DNA of 64,000 nt from an uncultured Clostridia bacterium (GTDB lineage: Bacteria > Bacillota > Clostridia > TANB77 > CAG-508), in contig CAKPMJ010000004.1 in NCBI GenBank assembly GCA_934167965.1, forward strand, positions 124,001-188,000. The letters run 5' to 3'. The translations under genes were made by a program, and so were the position numbers. Positions 8,322 to 17,297 of this stretch are shown in pieces. The first letter of the stretch is position 1, and each line of letters opens with the position of its first letter. Under the pieces are notes generated by a model. That model saw nothing but the letters and a program-made list of their open reading frames with translations. It ran no database searches and had not been told where the DNA came from.

Positions 8322-11300
8322 TTAATTTGTCAATACTTCCAGTTCTTTTCCTAACACAGTTGAATAAATATAAATTTTGTCAACCTTTTTATTTAAAGCA
8401 TCTTCTAATGCTTGTTTATATATCATCAATTGTGGTTTGTGTCTTTCTATCAATTTTTCTTCTTCTCCAGCATGAACAAAATCTGTTTTATAATCTAATA
8501 AAACTAACTCATCTTTTTCGTTTATGTAATACAAGTCTATAATTCCCTGAACCAATATATTTTCTCCTTGCTCTTTTACATTTATATAAAATGGTTCTTC
8601 TTTATAATATTTTTTTGCTTGCCTCAAATCTTTCCATATATTCGATTTTGTAAATTGCAATATTTGATTTATATTAATTGAATCTGCTTCTTTCTTTGTT
8701 ATAAAATCCTTATCTACTAAGTAATTCACTAAGTTCTTTATATCTTCATAATTATAATCTCTAGAGAAATCTAATTTTTTCATGCAAAGATGCATAATTG
8801 TTCCTCTTTGTGATGGAGTTATTTTTTTATCTTCTATATTACTTAAAAATTTTGGTTTTGGAAATTCTATTTCTTTCAAAATATTTTCTTCATCTTTATG
8901 TATTATAGCCGTTACTGCTGTTTTGGTTGGAAGATCTACCGAATTTTTATATTTATAATCAACTTTTAATTCTTCATTCGTTTCATCATCATAACTTTTC
9001 ATATTTTCTTTTGTTATATCTAATACATTATTTCCTTCGTTTTGTTCTAATTGTATATTTTTACATATATCTATTTTCTTATATACTTTAAGTGTAGACA
9101 TATCTTTTATTTTATTGCTATATAAATACACCATAAGTATCCAATCTAAATAATTTTTATATTTTTTTACTAATATTGGATTAATTTTTCCTGAATCTGT
9201 TTTGTATATTTCTATCAAATCTTCTTTTTTCTCTTTTTCACTATCATAGTCCTTTGATATTCCTGTAATATATAATTTTTCTTTTGCTCTAGTAAGTGCA
9301 ACATATAATACTCTCATTTCTTCTGCCAATGATTCATTATATATTTGATTTTTTAATGCTTGTTTTGATAATGTATCATATTTTATCTGCATATCATAGT
9401 CTATATATTTTGCACCTATTCCTAATTCTTGGTGTAGCAATATATCTTGATTTAAATCTAATAAATTAAAGTTTGTTCCTGTGCTTGATAAAAATACTAC
9501 TGGAAATTCTAGTCCTTTACTTTTATGAATACTCATTATTCTGACTACGTCTTCATTTTCTCCAATTATTTTTGCTGAACTTAAATCTCCGCTTCCTGTC
9601 TTTAATTTTTCAATAAATCCAATGAAGTTAAATAACCCCTTGAAACTTACTGACTCGTACTGTTTTGCCCTTTCAAATAACATCTTTAAATTGGCTTGTC
9701 TTATACCTCCATTTGGAAGTATTCCTACATAATTTAAAAATCCTGTATCTTCATAAATGGTCCATATTAGTTCATCTAATGCCATGTATTCTTTTTGTTC
9801 TCTCCATTTTTTTAATTTTTCTAAAAATGTATCGATTTTTTCTTTTAAACCATCTTTTACACTTAGTTTTGATTTAATTAGTGCAGTATAAAAATCACTA
9901 TGTTTATCTGTTAAGCGTATTTCTACTAAATCATTGTTAGTAAATTTTCCAATATTTGATAACATTACTGTTGCAAGTGGTATATCTTGCATTGGATTGT
10001 CTATTATTTTTAATAATGACATTATTGTGTTTATTTCCATAGAGTCTAAATATTGTGTTGATGTATCTGAAAATACTGGTATTTCATTACTTATCATTTC
10101 TTTTTCAAATACTGGCGCTTTATTTTTTGTGCTTCTAAGTAGTATGACTATATCTTTATATTTTATATCTCTAAATTCTTGCTTTTTGATATCATATATC
10201 TGCACTTTACTTTCTACTAATTCTTTTATTTTATTTGCTACAAATTTTGCTTCTAATTCTACATTTTCAATTCTTTCTACTTCTTCTGGCAATTCTTCAT
10301 GAGTTTGCTCTTGGTCTTCTTCATTTTCCTTGATATCTATTATATCTATTTCTGCCTCTAGGTTTTTATTTTCCTCATAGCTAGCACCTAAATTCAAAAA
10401 TTCTTCTTTTGTATAGTCTATATCTCCTAATTCCTCACTCATTATATTCACAAAGATTTCATTTGTAAAATCGAGTACTTCTTTTCTACTTCTAAAATTC
10501 CTGAATAATTGTATTTTTAACCCTTTTTCATTTGATGTATTTAATGAATATTTTTTATATTTGTCTAAAAATAGCTCCGGACATGCTTGTCTAAATTTAT
10601 ATATACTTTGTTTTACATCTCCTACCATAAATACATTTTTTCCATTTGATACAGCTGTTAATATATATTCTTGTACTAAGTTACTATCTTGATATTCATC
10701 TATTGCTATTTCTGTAAACTTTTGTTGATATTTTTTTGCAATTTCACTTCTTGTGTGTTTTCCATCTTCTGTTTCTTTTACTAATATTTTTAAAGCTAAA
10801 TGCTCAATGTCTGAAAAATCTAATATGTTTTTTTGTTTTTTCACTTTTACAAATCTATCATCAAATTCAAAAACTAATTCTTTTAATTTGCCTAATTTCT
10901 GATACATATCTATTATGTCTTGGTTTGCTTCTTTTGAATCTGATGTAAATATTTGTCCTACTTTCCTTTGAAACTTTGCTTTAACTATATCTCTTACCTT
11001 TTTTGCATTATCTTTTAATTCTACTAAGTCTGTTTTATTTCTAGCCCATGTTATGAAATCTACTGAATTTGCTAAGGTATATGCCTTATCCCATTTATCC
11101 AAGTTGTTTTTTAAGGTTTCTAATTCAATTACATCATTTTCTAATATTCTTTGCCATAATAATAAGTCTTTTTCTACTGAAAGTTTTTTTGCCTCCTTTT
11201 TTAGAGTTTCTATATCATCAATTACTTCTTCCTGCATCTCTTTTAATAGCAATTTTCCCCATTCAGTTTTACTAAAATCTATGTTTATATCTTTTAGGTT

Positions 11301-11897
11301 AAACTTTTCTATTTTTTCTTCTAACCATTTTCTTGGATATGGACTTGATTCTATATATTGATATATTTTTAATATTATTTCTCTTAGTGGAGTATCATCT
11401 CTATAACTTGTATATGTTTTTACTAGTGTTTCAAAATCTTTATTTTGCTCCTCATATTTTTCTTCAAATAAATTTTCCAATACTTCTTGTTTTAATAATT
11501 CTATTTCCGTTGTATCTCCTATTCTAAAGTTTGGAGATATATCTATTTCATAGAAATTATTTCTTATCACATCTAAACAAAATGAATCTATTGTACATAT
11601 ACTTGCTTTATTTAGTAATACTATTTGTCTTTGAAGATTGTCTTGTTCTTCTTCATTCTCTGTTTCTTCTATTTTTTTATATATAGCATTTAATATTCTT
11701 TCTCTCATTTCCGCTGCTGCAGCATTTGTAAATGTTACTACTAATAATTTATCTATATCTATTTTTTCGTTTATTATTCTGTTTATTATTCTTTCTACTA
11801 GTACCGCAGTCTTACCACTTCCTGCTGCTGCAGCAACTAATATATTATTTCCGTTTTTATATATTGCCTGTTTTTGTTCCTCTGTCCAATTTGGCAT
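8322..11897 (-). CDS. addA: ATP-dependent helicase/nuclease subunit A
   Basis: AddA is the UvrD-like helicase and nuclease subunit of the AddAB recombination complex, which processes double-strand breaks. The protein has 1191 residues. The Walker A motif AAAGSGKTAVLVERI lies near residue 22, DEYQDSN is motif II, VGDVKQSIYKFR is motif III, and VALTRAKEKLYITG is motif VI. The C-terminal RecB-type nuclease carries LLDYKTD at about residue 1135, with the catalytic Asp and Lys present. AAGGAG precedes the ATG, and a promoter lies at 11925-11953. The partner addB usually lies directly upstream in Firmicutes. Here that position is taken by unrelated plus-strand genes, so addB must be elsewhere or missing. 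Confidence 0.95.
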   Translation of the reverse strand: MPNWTEEQKQAIYKNGNNILVAAAAGSGKTAVLVERIINRIINEKIDIDKLLVVTFTNAAAAEMRERILNAIYKKIEETENEEEQDNLQRQIVLLNKASICTIDSFCLDVIRNNFYEIDISPNFRIGDTTEIELLKQEVLENLFEEKYEEQNKDFETLVKTYTSYRDDTPLREIILKIYQYIESSPYPRKWLEEKIEKFNLKDINIDFSKTEWGKLLLKEMQEEVIDDIETLKKEAKKLSVEKDLLLWQRILENDVIELETLKNNLDKWDKAYTLANSVDFITWARNKTDLVELKDNAKKVRDIVKAKFQRKVGQIFTSDSKEANQDIIDMYQKLGKLKELVFEFDDRFVKVKKQKNILDFSDIEHLALKILVKETEDGKHTRSEIAKKYQQKFTEIAIDEYQDSNLVQEYILTAVSNGKNVFMVGDVKQSIYKFRQACPELFLDKYKKYSLNTSNEKGLKIQLFRNFRSRKEVLDFTNEIFVNIMSEELGDIDYTKEEFLNLGASYEENKNLEAEIDIIDIKENEEDQEQTHEELPEEVERIENVELEAKFVANKIKELVESKVQIYDIKKQEFRDIKYKDIVILLRSTKNKAPVFEKEMISNEIPVFSDTSTQYLDSMEINTIMSLLKIIDNPMQDIPLATVMLSNIGKFTNNDLVEIRLTDKHSDFYTALIKSKLSVKDGLKEKIDTFLEKLKKWREQKEYMALDELIWTIYEDTGFLNYVGILPNGGIRQANLKMLFERAKQYESVSFKGLFNFIGFIEKLKTGSGDLSSAKIIGENEDVVRIMSIHKSKGLEFPVVFLSSTGTNFNLLDLNQDILLHQELGIGAKYIDYDMQIKYDTLSKQALKNQIYNESLAEEMRVLYVALTRAKEKLYITGISKDYDSEKEKKEDLIEIYKTDSGKINPILVKKYKNYLDWILMVYLYSNKIKDMSTLKVYKKIDICKNIQLEQNEGNNVLDITKENMKSYDDETNEELKVDYKYKNSVDLPTKTAVTAIIHKDEENILKEIEFPKPKFLSNIEDKKITPSQRGTIMHLCMKKLDFSRDYNYEDIKNLVNYLVDKDFITKKEADSININQILQFTKSNIWKDLRQAKKYYKEEPFYINVKEQGENILVQGIIDLYYINEKDELVLLDYKTDFVHAGEEEKLIERHKPQLMIYKQALEDALNKKVDKIYIYSTVLGKELEVLTN

Positions 11898-11924
11898 ATT
11901 TATCTCCTTTTTTTATTTTTCTTT

Positions 11925-11953
11925 ATTATATTATTTTTAACATTTTTTTTCAA
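11925..11953 (-). promoter_or_regulatory. Promoter of addA
   Basis: TTGAAA (11948-11953) and TATAAT (11925-11930) on the minus strand are spaced by 17 bases. It is divergent from and close to the plus-strand promoter at 11981. Confidence 0.6.
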
Positions 11954-11980
11954 TTGATTTTCTTATAATTATAGGCAAAA

Positions 11981-12009
11981 TTGATTTTTTTACTTTTTTA
12001 TGGTATAAT
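11981..12009 (+). promoter_or_regulatory. Promoter 1 of the plus-strand island (TTGATT/TGGTATAAT)
   Basis: TTGATT at 11981-11986, a 17-base spacer, then TGG-TATAAT with the -10 at 12004-12009 (extended -10). The same layout recurs at 12340 and 13029. Confidence 0.75.
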
Positions 12010-12048
12010 AAATGTATATTTAAATCAGAAAAGGGAGAGATCTTACTT

Positions 12049-12315
12049 ATGAAAAAACGGACTAGAAAAAATTTTATTAACCTTGCTATTTGTTTATTAA
12101 TAGCACTCTTGGGAATATTGATAAACATTGCTTCTGCAAAACTATTTGATTTTCGCCTTTGTGGTGGATGGTCATTTGTTCAGGGAAGCGAAACTAAAAT
12201 CGGATTGTTAGCAATGGCTATCATGATTTTTGAATTCGGCTCTGCATTTGTAGGCTTGTTTCTTACTTTCCTTGGAGGAATTGGCGCTTACAATAACGCT
12301 AAGAAGATGCGGTAA
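12049..12315 (+). CDS. Small two-pass membrane protein, unknown
   Basis: This 88-residue protein has a basic N-terminus (MKKRTRKN), a hydrophobic segment at about residues 10-28, a loop with CGGWSFVQGSETK, a second hydrophobic segment at about 50-78 that is rich in Gly and Phe, and a basic end (NNAKKMR). No family is recognised. The ATG is preceded by a GGGAGAG site about 12 bases upstream. It is the first of three monocistronic plus-strand genes that interrupt the minus-strand addA-uvrC region. All three code for membrane proteins and use the same promoter form, which suggests co-regulation or common origin. Confidence 0.6.
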   Translation: MKKRTRKNFINLAICLLIALLGILINIASAKLFDFRLCGGWSFVQGSETKIGLLAMAIMIFEFGSAFVGLFLTFLGGIGAYNNAKKMR

Positions 12316-12335
12316 TTACTGCATCTTCTTTTTCT
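12301..12335 (+). terminator. Terminator overlapping the stop codon of the first island gene
   Basis: The 10-bp stem 12301-12310 and 12321-12330 is formed by the last codons and the bases after the stop; a T tract follows. Confidence 0.75.
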
Positions 12336-12339
12336 TTAT

Positions 12340-12368
12340 TTGATTTTATTAAAAATTTATGGTATAAT
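12340..12368 (+). promoter_or_regulatory. Promoter 2 of the plus-strand island
   Basis: TTGATT (12340-12345), 17 bases, TATAAT (12363-12368) preceded by TGG. It begins a few bases after the previous terminator. Confidence 0.75.
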
Positions 12369-12380
12369 AAAAGGACATAT

Positions 12381-12417
12381 GGTTGACAAGTCAACCTATA
12401 ACGGTTCGCCCACCGTT
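12381..12417 (+). promoter_or_regulatory. Two small hairpins in the 5' leader of the second island gene
   Basis: GGTTGAC-AA-GTCAACC (12381-12396) and AACGGT-TCGCCC-ACCGTT (12400-12417) would fold in the mRNA between the transcription start and the ribosome site. The first could instead be a 16-bp DNA palindrome for a repressor. The function is unknown. Confidence 0.45.
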
Positions 12418-12448
12418 AACAAAAAAATATGAAATGAGGAATGTCTCT

Positions 12449-12958
12449 ATGAAAAATTTTACTACTTCAGTTAAAAACTTTTTTGTTGGCATAGGAAATC
12501 AACTTCCTATAGTTCTTTCAATAATTGCTACTGTTGCAATTATTGGTTATCTGTTCATATCTTATGGACTATTAAATAATTGGTGGTCTTTACCAGTTAT
12601 AGCTGTTAGCAGTGGTATCATATCAATGTTGCTTGCTAAATTATCTAAGCGGTATCACCCTTATTATGCAATTATAGAAGTAGGTATTTTCCTACTAACT
12701 ATGACTACCTGGAATTCACTTATAGGTTTTAATTACTTTTATGAACTTGCAGTTTGTTTATATGTAATATCTATAATTTTCGATTTAGCACTTGCAAGGT
12801 TTTCAATAAGAACGGTGATAATTGATTTTCTGGTTGCATTTTTTGCATCTTGGATTATCTTTCCGCTAGATAATGGTATCATAACTTTAATAGGTGCATT
12901 TATTGCTTATATTGCAACATTTTTTCTTAACCAAATTACTGGTAATTCCAAGAAGTAA
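12449..12958 (+). CDS. Multi-pass membrane protein, unknown
   Basis: I chose the ATG at 12449, giving 169 residues, because GAGG lies about 9 bases upstream and the longer frame begins within the leader hairpins. The N-terminal 20 residues are soluble. Then about five or six hydrophobic segments follow (near residues 23-45, 48-62, 68-90, 92-112, 115-137 and 140-160). The end is a short NQITGNSKK tail. No motif or conserved charged pair is visible in the membrane. A transporter or enzyme cannot be named. It is the middle gene of the three-gene island and has its own promoter and a strong downstream hairpin. Confidence 0.6.
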   Translation: MKNFTTSVKNFFVGIGNQLPIVLSIIATVAIIGYLFISYGLLNNWWSLPVIAVSSGIISMLLAKLSKRYHPYYAIIEVGIFLLTMTTWNSLIGFNYFYELAVCLYVISIIFDLALARFSIRTVIIDFLVAFFASWIIFPLDNGIITLIGAFIAYIATFFLNQITGNSKK

Positions 12959-12993
12959 TACAAAGGGCGATTTGTAATTACTTTATAACTGAA

Positions 12994-13025
12994 AGTCCCT
13001 ATAAATCAACAGATTTATAGGGACT
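12994..13025 (+). terminator. Perfect 14-bp hairpin after the second island gene
   Basis: The stem 12994-13007 and 13012-13025 has an AACA loop. The T tail (AATTTGATTT) is weak and overlaps the next -35 box, so termination is probable but not certain. Confidence 0.55.
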
Positions 13026-13028
13026 AAT

Positions 13029-13057
13029 TTGATTTAATATGTTATTTGTGGTATAAT
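13029..13057 (+). promoter_or_regulatory. Promoter 3 of the plus-strand island
   Basis: TTGATT (13029-13034), 17 bases, TATAAT (13052-13057) preceded by TGG. Confidence 0.75.
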
Positions 13058-13095
13058 TAAAGTATAAAAATTTCATAAAGAGAGGTTATACAATA

Positions 13096-13608
13096 ATGAA
13101 AAAAACACAAGTTACAATGCTGGTACACGAAACACGGGAAATGAAAGTTCCTACTCTTCCCAAACTTAGAAGTGTGATCTTTCAATCATTTTTCTGGATT
13201 TTATTGATTATCATGGAGGCTTACCTCTGGATTTTCAAAACAGTTGAAATGGTTGGATGGGTAAAAGATCTAAAAAGTGTTTGGATTGGTATGATTTTAG
13301 GTGCACTTATCACTATAGGCTTGTATATTTACTGCTTATGGAAACGGTATGTTATTAATCTTAAAGAAATACGAATTTCAAACATATATACAATAGCATC
13401 AATTATTTTAACTATTTTTAGAATATGTGAGCTAATTATGATCCTAACTCATTTTAATGGATTTTTAAGCTTCTGGGCTGATGGTGTTCTTCCTTTTATC
13501 CTCTTTATGTGGATTGTAGGAAATTCAATTATGGGATTCGTGATTAGGAATAATCAGTTAAAACGTCGTAGACGTAGACGGCAGAGTCAAAATTTTTACA
13601 AAAATTAA
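13096..13608 (+). CDS. Multi-pass membrane protein with Arg-rich tail, unknown
   Basis: This 170-residue protein has a soluble N-terminus, then about four hydrophobic segments (near residues 29-47, 64-84, 97-118 and 127-148). The C-terminal tail is strongly basic, with a run of Lys and Arg (QLKRRRRRRQSQN) that should face the cytoplasm and could bind nucleic acid or lipid head groups. AGAGG lies about 10 bases before the ATG. Codon use is slightly richer in G+C than the minus-strand neighbours (about 33-35% in hand-counted stretches). It is the third gene of the island and has its own promoter. The family is not recognised. Confidence 0.6.
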   Translation: MKKTQVTMLVHETREMKVPTLPKLRSVIFQSFFWILLIIMEAYLWIFKTVEMVGWVKDLKSVWIGMILGALITIGLYIYCLWKRYVINLKEIRISNIYTIASIILTIFRICELIMILTHFNGFLSFWADGVLPFILFMWIVGNSIMGFVIRNNQLKRRRRRRQSQNFYKN

Positions 13609-13618
13609 ACCTTTTTTT

Positions 13619-13650
13619 AACGAGAGTAACTTATTTACTCTCGTTTCTTA
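13619..13650 (+). terminator. Terminator after the third island gene
   Basis: An 11-bp perfect stem (13619-13629 and 13635-13645) with a 5-nt loop is followed by TTCTTATT. It overlaps the uvrC stop codon. The minus-strand side reads into A residues, so it works mainly for the plus strand. Confidence 0.6.
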
Positions 13651-15418
13651 TTGTCTCTGCTATTTTTTTCGTTATGCCTTTAACTTCACACAATTCTTCA
13701 ACTGTCGCATTTTTTATATTTTGTACATTTCCAAACTTTTTAAGTAGTTCTTTCTTTTTCTTTTCACCTATGCCTTTTATATCATCTAATTCTGATTTCG
13801 TAATAGATTTATCTCTTAATTTCCTATGATATGTAATTGCTGTGTCATGTACAGTATCTTGGAAATTAGTAATTGCATTCATCAATTTTTCTGATACTTC
13901 TATTTCATTTCTTTGTTCATCTATTAATGCTCTTGTTTGATGTTTATCATTTTTTACCATACCAAATATTTTTATATCTAAATTATATTTGTCTATAGCT
14001 CTTCTTATTGCTCTTATTTGTGTAATTCCTCCGTCTGCAAATATTGCATCTGGTAATTTTCCAAATCCTCCATTTTCATCTTCTATAGAATGTTTTAACC
14101 TTCTTGTTACAACCTCTTCCATACATCTTGGATCATCTTGCCCAATTACTCCTTTAATCTTAAATCTTCTTGATAAATTCTTTTTAATTATTCCATCTTG
14201 CATTACACACATAGCAGCTACCATAAATTCACCCGAAATATTTGATATGTCATAAGTTTCGATTTTTCTTGGTAACTTATCCATTTTTAATACGTTTTTT
14301 AACTCTAACAATATTTGATTTCTATCTTTTTCCTTATTTTGAAGTGTTACTTTTGCATTATTTTCTGCCATTTCTACAAATCTAAGTTTTTCCCCTTTTT
14401 TGGTAGAATGTATTGTAACTTTATGTCCCGCTTCATTTCCTAACCATTTTTGAATTGTCTCTGTGTCTTCCGGCTCATATCTTACCATTATTTTATTTGG
14501 TATGTTCTGCGCATCCATATAATATTGTTTTATAAATCCTGATATTATTTCGTTTTCTTCCATGTCATTTAAATCTTTAAAGAAATAGTGCTCTCTGCCT
14601 ACCATTTTACTTCCACGCACGAAAAATATTTCTATACATATCTCATATTCAGATTTTGCAATTCCTATAACATCTATGTTATTTTCTGAAATATTTGACA
14701 CTTTTTGTCTTTGTGAAGCTCTTTCAATTGCTGCCATTCTGTCTCTTATTTCTGCTGCTTTTTCATATTCTAATTTTTCTACTGCTTCCTTCATTTGCTT
14801 GTCTAAGTATTTTAGAATCTTATTAGTTTTTCCTTCTAATAAATCTATTATCTCATCTATTTGTTTCATGTATTCTTCTCTTTTTACAAGTCCAACACAA
14901 GGTGCCATACATCTTTTTATATGATAGTTTAAACATGCTCTTTCATTTGATTTAAAATTTTTGCATTGACGTATCTTATATTTTTGTTTTATAAAGTCTA
15001 CCATTTCCTTTGCCGCTCCTGGGTTTGCATATGGTCCAAAGTATTTTGAGCCATCATTTTGTACTTTTCTTGTTATTGCAACATTTGGATATTCTGATTT
15101 TATATCAATTTTTATATATGGGTATGTTTTGTCATCTTTTAATAATACATTAAATTTTGGTCTATTCTTTTTTATTAAATTGCATTCTAATATTAAAGCT
15201 TCTGCTTCATTATCAACCACAATATACTCAAAATGGTCTATTAATGAGACCATCTTGAGTATTCTGTTTGTTTTATTTGTTTTTCTAAAATATGAACTTA
15301 CTCTATTTTTTAAGTTAACTGCTTTACCTACGTATATTATATTATCATCTTTGTCTTTCATTAAATATACGCCTGGATTTTTAGGTAGTTTTTTTAGTTC
15401 TTCTTCTATATTAAACAT
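13631..15418 (-). CDS. uvrC: Excinuclease ABC subunit C
   Basis: UvrC makes both incisions in nucleotide excision repair. The protein has 595 residues, a normal length. The GIY-YIG domain is at the N-terminus (GVYLMKDKDDNIIYVGKA, residues 16-33). The UVR/UvrB-binding motif is near residue 224 (LEYEKAAEIRDRMAAIE). The RNase H-like nuclease half is seen in the IETYDISNISG and FADGGITQIRA segments. Tandem HhH motifs close the protein (LDDIKGIGEKKKKELLKKFG and VEELCEVKGITKKIAETI). The promoter is not obvious; the P-type ATPase gene ends only 8 bases upstream, so uvrC probably belongs to the same transcript. Confidence 0.96.
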   Translation of the reverse strand: MFNIEEELKKLPKNPGVYLMKDKDDNIIYVGKAVNLKNRVSSYFRKTNKTNRILKMVSLIDHFEYIVVDNEAEALILECNLIKKNRPKFNVLLKDDKTYPYIKIDIKSEYPNVAITRKVQNDGSKYFGPYANPGAAKEMVDFIKQKYKIRQCKNFKSNERACLNYHIKRCMAPCVGLVKREEYMKQIDEIIDLLEGKTNKILKYLDKQMKEAVEKLEYEKAAEIRDRMAAIERASQRQKVSNISENNIDVIGIAKSEYEICIEIFFVRGSKMVGREHYFFKDLNDMEENEIISGFIKQYYMDAQNIPNKIMVRYEPEDTETIQKWLGNEAGHKVTIHSTKKGEKLRFVEMAENNAKVTLQNKEKDRNQILLELKNVLKMDKLPRKIETYDISNISGEFMVAAMCVMQDGIIKKNLSRRFKIKGVIGQDDPRCMEEVVTRRLKHSIEDENGGFGKLPDAIFADGGITQIRAIRRAIDKYNLDIKIFGMVKNDKHQTRALIDEQRNEIEVSEKLMNAITNFQDTVHDTAITYHRKLRDKSITKSELDDIKGIGEKKKKELLKKFGNVQNIKNATVEELCEVKGITKKIAETIRNESK

Positions 15419-15426
15419 TTCTCCCC

Positions 15427-17256
15427 CTATTTTAATGTTATTGCTCTCATTGAGTTAAGTATTGCAATAACAGTAACACCAACATCAGCGAAAACCGCTT
15501 GCCACATATTAGCATAACCTAAAGCACCTATTGTTAAAAATATTATTTTTATTGCTAACGCAAATATAATATTTTGTTTAACAATTCCCAATGTTCTTCT
15601 TGATATTTTTATTGCTGTATTTAGTTTTGAAGGTTTGTCATCCATTATTACTACATCTGCTGCTTCTATTGATGCATCTGATCCAATTCCTCCCATTGAT
15701 ATTCCAACATCTGCTCTTGTTATAACTGGAGCATCATTTATTCCATCTCCAACAAATGCTAGACTTCCATTGCTTGATTTTATTAAATCTTCTAATTTAT
15801 TTACTTTATCTTCTGGCAATAACTCTGCATATACTTCTTCTATATTTAAGTCTTTTCCAACTTTTTCTGCTATTTGCTTATTATCTCCTGTTAGCATAAC
15901 TGTTTTTCTTACTTTATTATCATTTAATCCTTTTATAGCTTCTTTAGAATCTTCTTTTATTTCATCTGAAATTACAATACTTCCTAAAAACTCGTTTTCT
16001 TTTGCCACATATACTACTGTACCAACTTCTTTGTTTTCTTTTATTTGTATATTGCAAGATTTCATTAATTTATCATTTCCAACTAACACTTCTTTTCCAT
16101 CTATTTTGGCTTTTATACCATTTCCTGATATTTCTTGTACATCTGTAAGCCTTGATATTTCTATTTCTTTGCCATATGTTTTTCTTAATGAATTTGCTAT
16201 TGGATGTGTTGAATGTGTTTCTGCCATTGCTGCAGTTTCAATCAATTCTTCTTGTGATATATTTTCTGGTATTATTTTTGTTACTTCAAAAGTTCCCTTT
16301 GTTAATGTTCCTGTTTTATCAAATACAACTGTATCTAGTTTTGATAGTAATTCCATGTAATTGCTTCCCTTTATAAGTACACCATTTTTTGATGCTGATC
16401 CTATTCCTGCAAAAAATCCTAATGGTACTGATATTACTAATGCACATGGGCATGATATTACTAAGAATGTTAATGCTCTTTTTAACCATTCTATAAATAC
16501 TCCATTGTGAAATACAAATGGTGGTACGACTGCTAGTAATACTGCTAATATTACTACAATTGGTGTGTAATATTTTGCAAATTTTGTTATAAAGTTTTCT
16601 GTTTTGGCTTTTTTACTATTTGCATTTTCTACTAAATCCAGTATTTTTACTACTGTTGATTCTTTAAATTCATTTTTTACTTTTACTGTTAATGTTCCAT
16701 CTAAATTTATACATCCACTAAGTACCTCATCTCCTGCTTTTACACTTGTAGGTACTGATTCACCAGTTAAAGCTGATGTATTTACCATACTTTTTCCATC
16801 TATTACATATCCATCAAGAGGTATTTTTTCTCCTGGTTTTATGATTATTAAATCATCTTTCTTTATTTCTTCTGGATTTACTTTTTCTATTTTTCCATCT
16901 TTTTCAATGTTTGCATAGTCTGGTCTTATGTCCATTAGGTCTGCTATTGATTTTCTTGTTTTGTCTGTTGCATAGTCCTCAAATCCTTCACCTATTCCAT
17001 AAAGAAGCATTACCATAACTGCCTCTCCATAGTCTCCAAGTGCTATTGCTCCAATAGTGGCAATTGCCATTAAAAAGTTTTCATCAAATATTTCCCCATG
17101 AAAAATATTTTCTATTGCTTCTTTTAATACTTCGCCTCCTACAATTAAATAGGCAATTATATATCCTATAAATTCATAGATTCCTGTTAGATGTAAAAAG
17201 TGTACTAATGCCATTATTACACCACTAATTATTGCTTTTGTTATGTTTTCTTTCAT
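15427..17256 (-). CDS. Heavy-metal translocating P1B-type ATPase (Zn/Cd/Co type)
   Basis: This is a metal efflux pump in the cell membrane. I start it at 17256 because AAGGGAG lies just before that ATG; an upstream in-frame ATG at 17271 has none. The protein is about 609 residues. The membrane metal site is SCPCAL near residue 270, the phosphorylation site is DKTGTLTKG near 314, the HP dipeptide is in THSTHPIANS, and the hinge is GDGINDAPV. The TGES motif is ALTGESVP. The end has the ADVGVTVIAILNSMRA segment, which is typical of the Cd/Zn/Pb subgroup. The usual N-terminal HMA metal-binding domain is absent: the first membrane helix begins within 30 residues. It is followed by uvrC after 8 bases. 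Confidence 0.9.
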   Translation of the reverse strand: MKENITKAIISGVIMALVHFLHLTGIYEFIGYIIAYLIVGGEVLKEAIENIFHGEIFDENFLMAIATIGAIALGDYGEAVMVMLLYGIGEGFEDYATDKTRKSIADLMDIRPDYANIEKDGKIEKVNPEEIKKDDLIIIKPGEKIPLDGYVIDGKSMVNTSALTGESVPTSVKAGDEVLSGCINLDGTLTVKVKNEFKESTVVKILDLVENANSKKAKTENFITKFAKYYTPIVVILAVLLAVVPPFVFHNGVFIEWLKRALTFLVISCPCALVISVPLGFFAGIGSASKNGVLIKGSNYMELLSKLDTVVFDKTGTLTKGTFEVTKIIPENISQEELIETAAMAETHSTHPIANSLRKTYGKEIEISRLTDVQEISGNGIKAKIDGKEVLVGNDKLMKSCNIQIKENKEVGTVVYVAKENEFLGSIVISDEIKEDSKEAIKGLNDNKVRKTVMLTGDNKQIAEKVGKDLNIEEVYAELLPEDKVNKLEDLIKSSNGSLAFVGDGINDAPVITRADVGISMGGIGSDASIEAADVVIMDDKPSKLNTAIKISRRTLGIVKQNIIFALAIKIIFLTIGALGYANMWQAVFADVGVTVIAILNSMRAITLK

Positions 17257-17297
17257 AAAATCTCCCTTCATTTTGCCATAAAACCAATTATTTTTAT

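Noticed and set aside
12383..12448. Longer start (TTG) for the second island gene
   Set aside because: It would begin in a leader hairpin and without a ribosome site; the ATG at 12449 has GAGG at proper distance.
15635..16360. Plus-strand ORF of 241 codons opposite the metal ATPase gene
   Set aside because: Same reason. Its product is a Ser/Thr/Phe/Ile-rich sequence with no domain.
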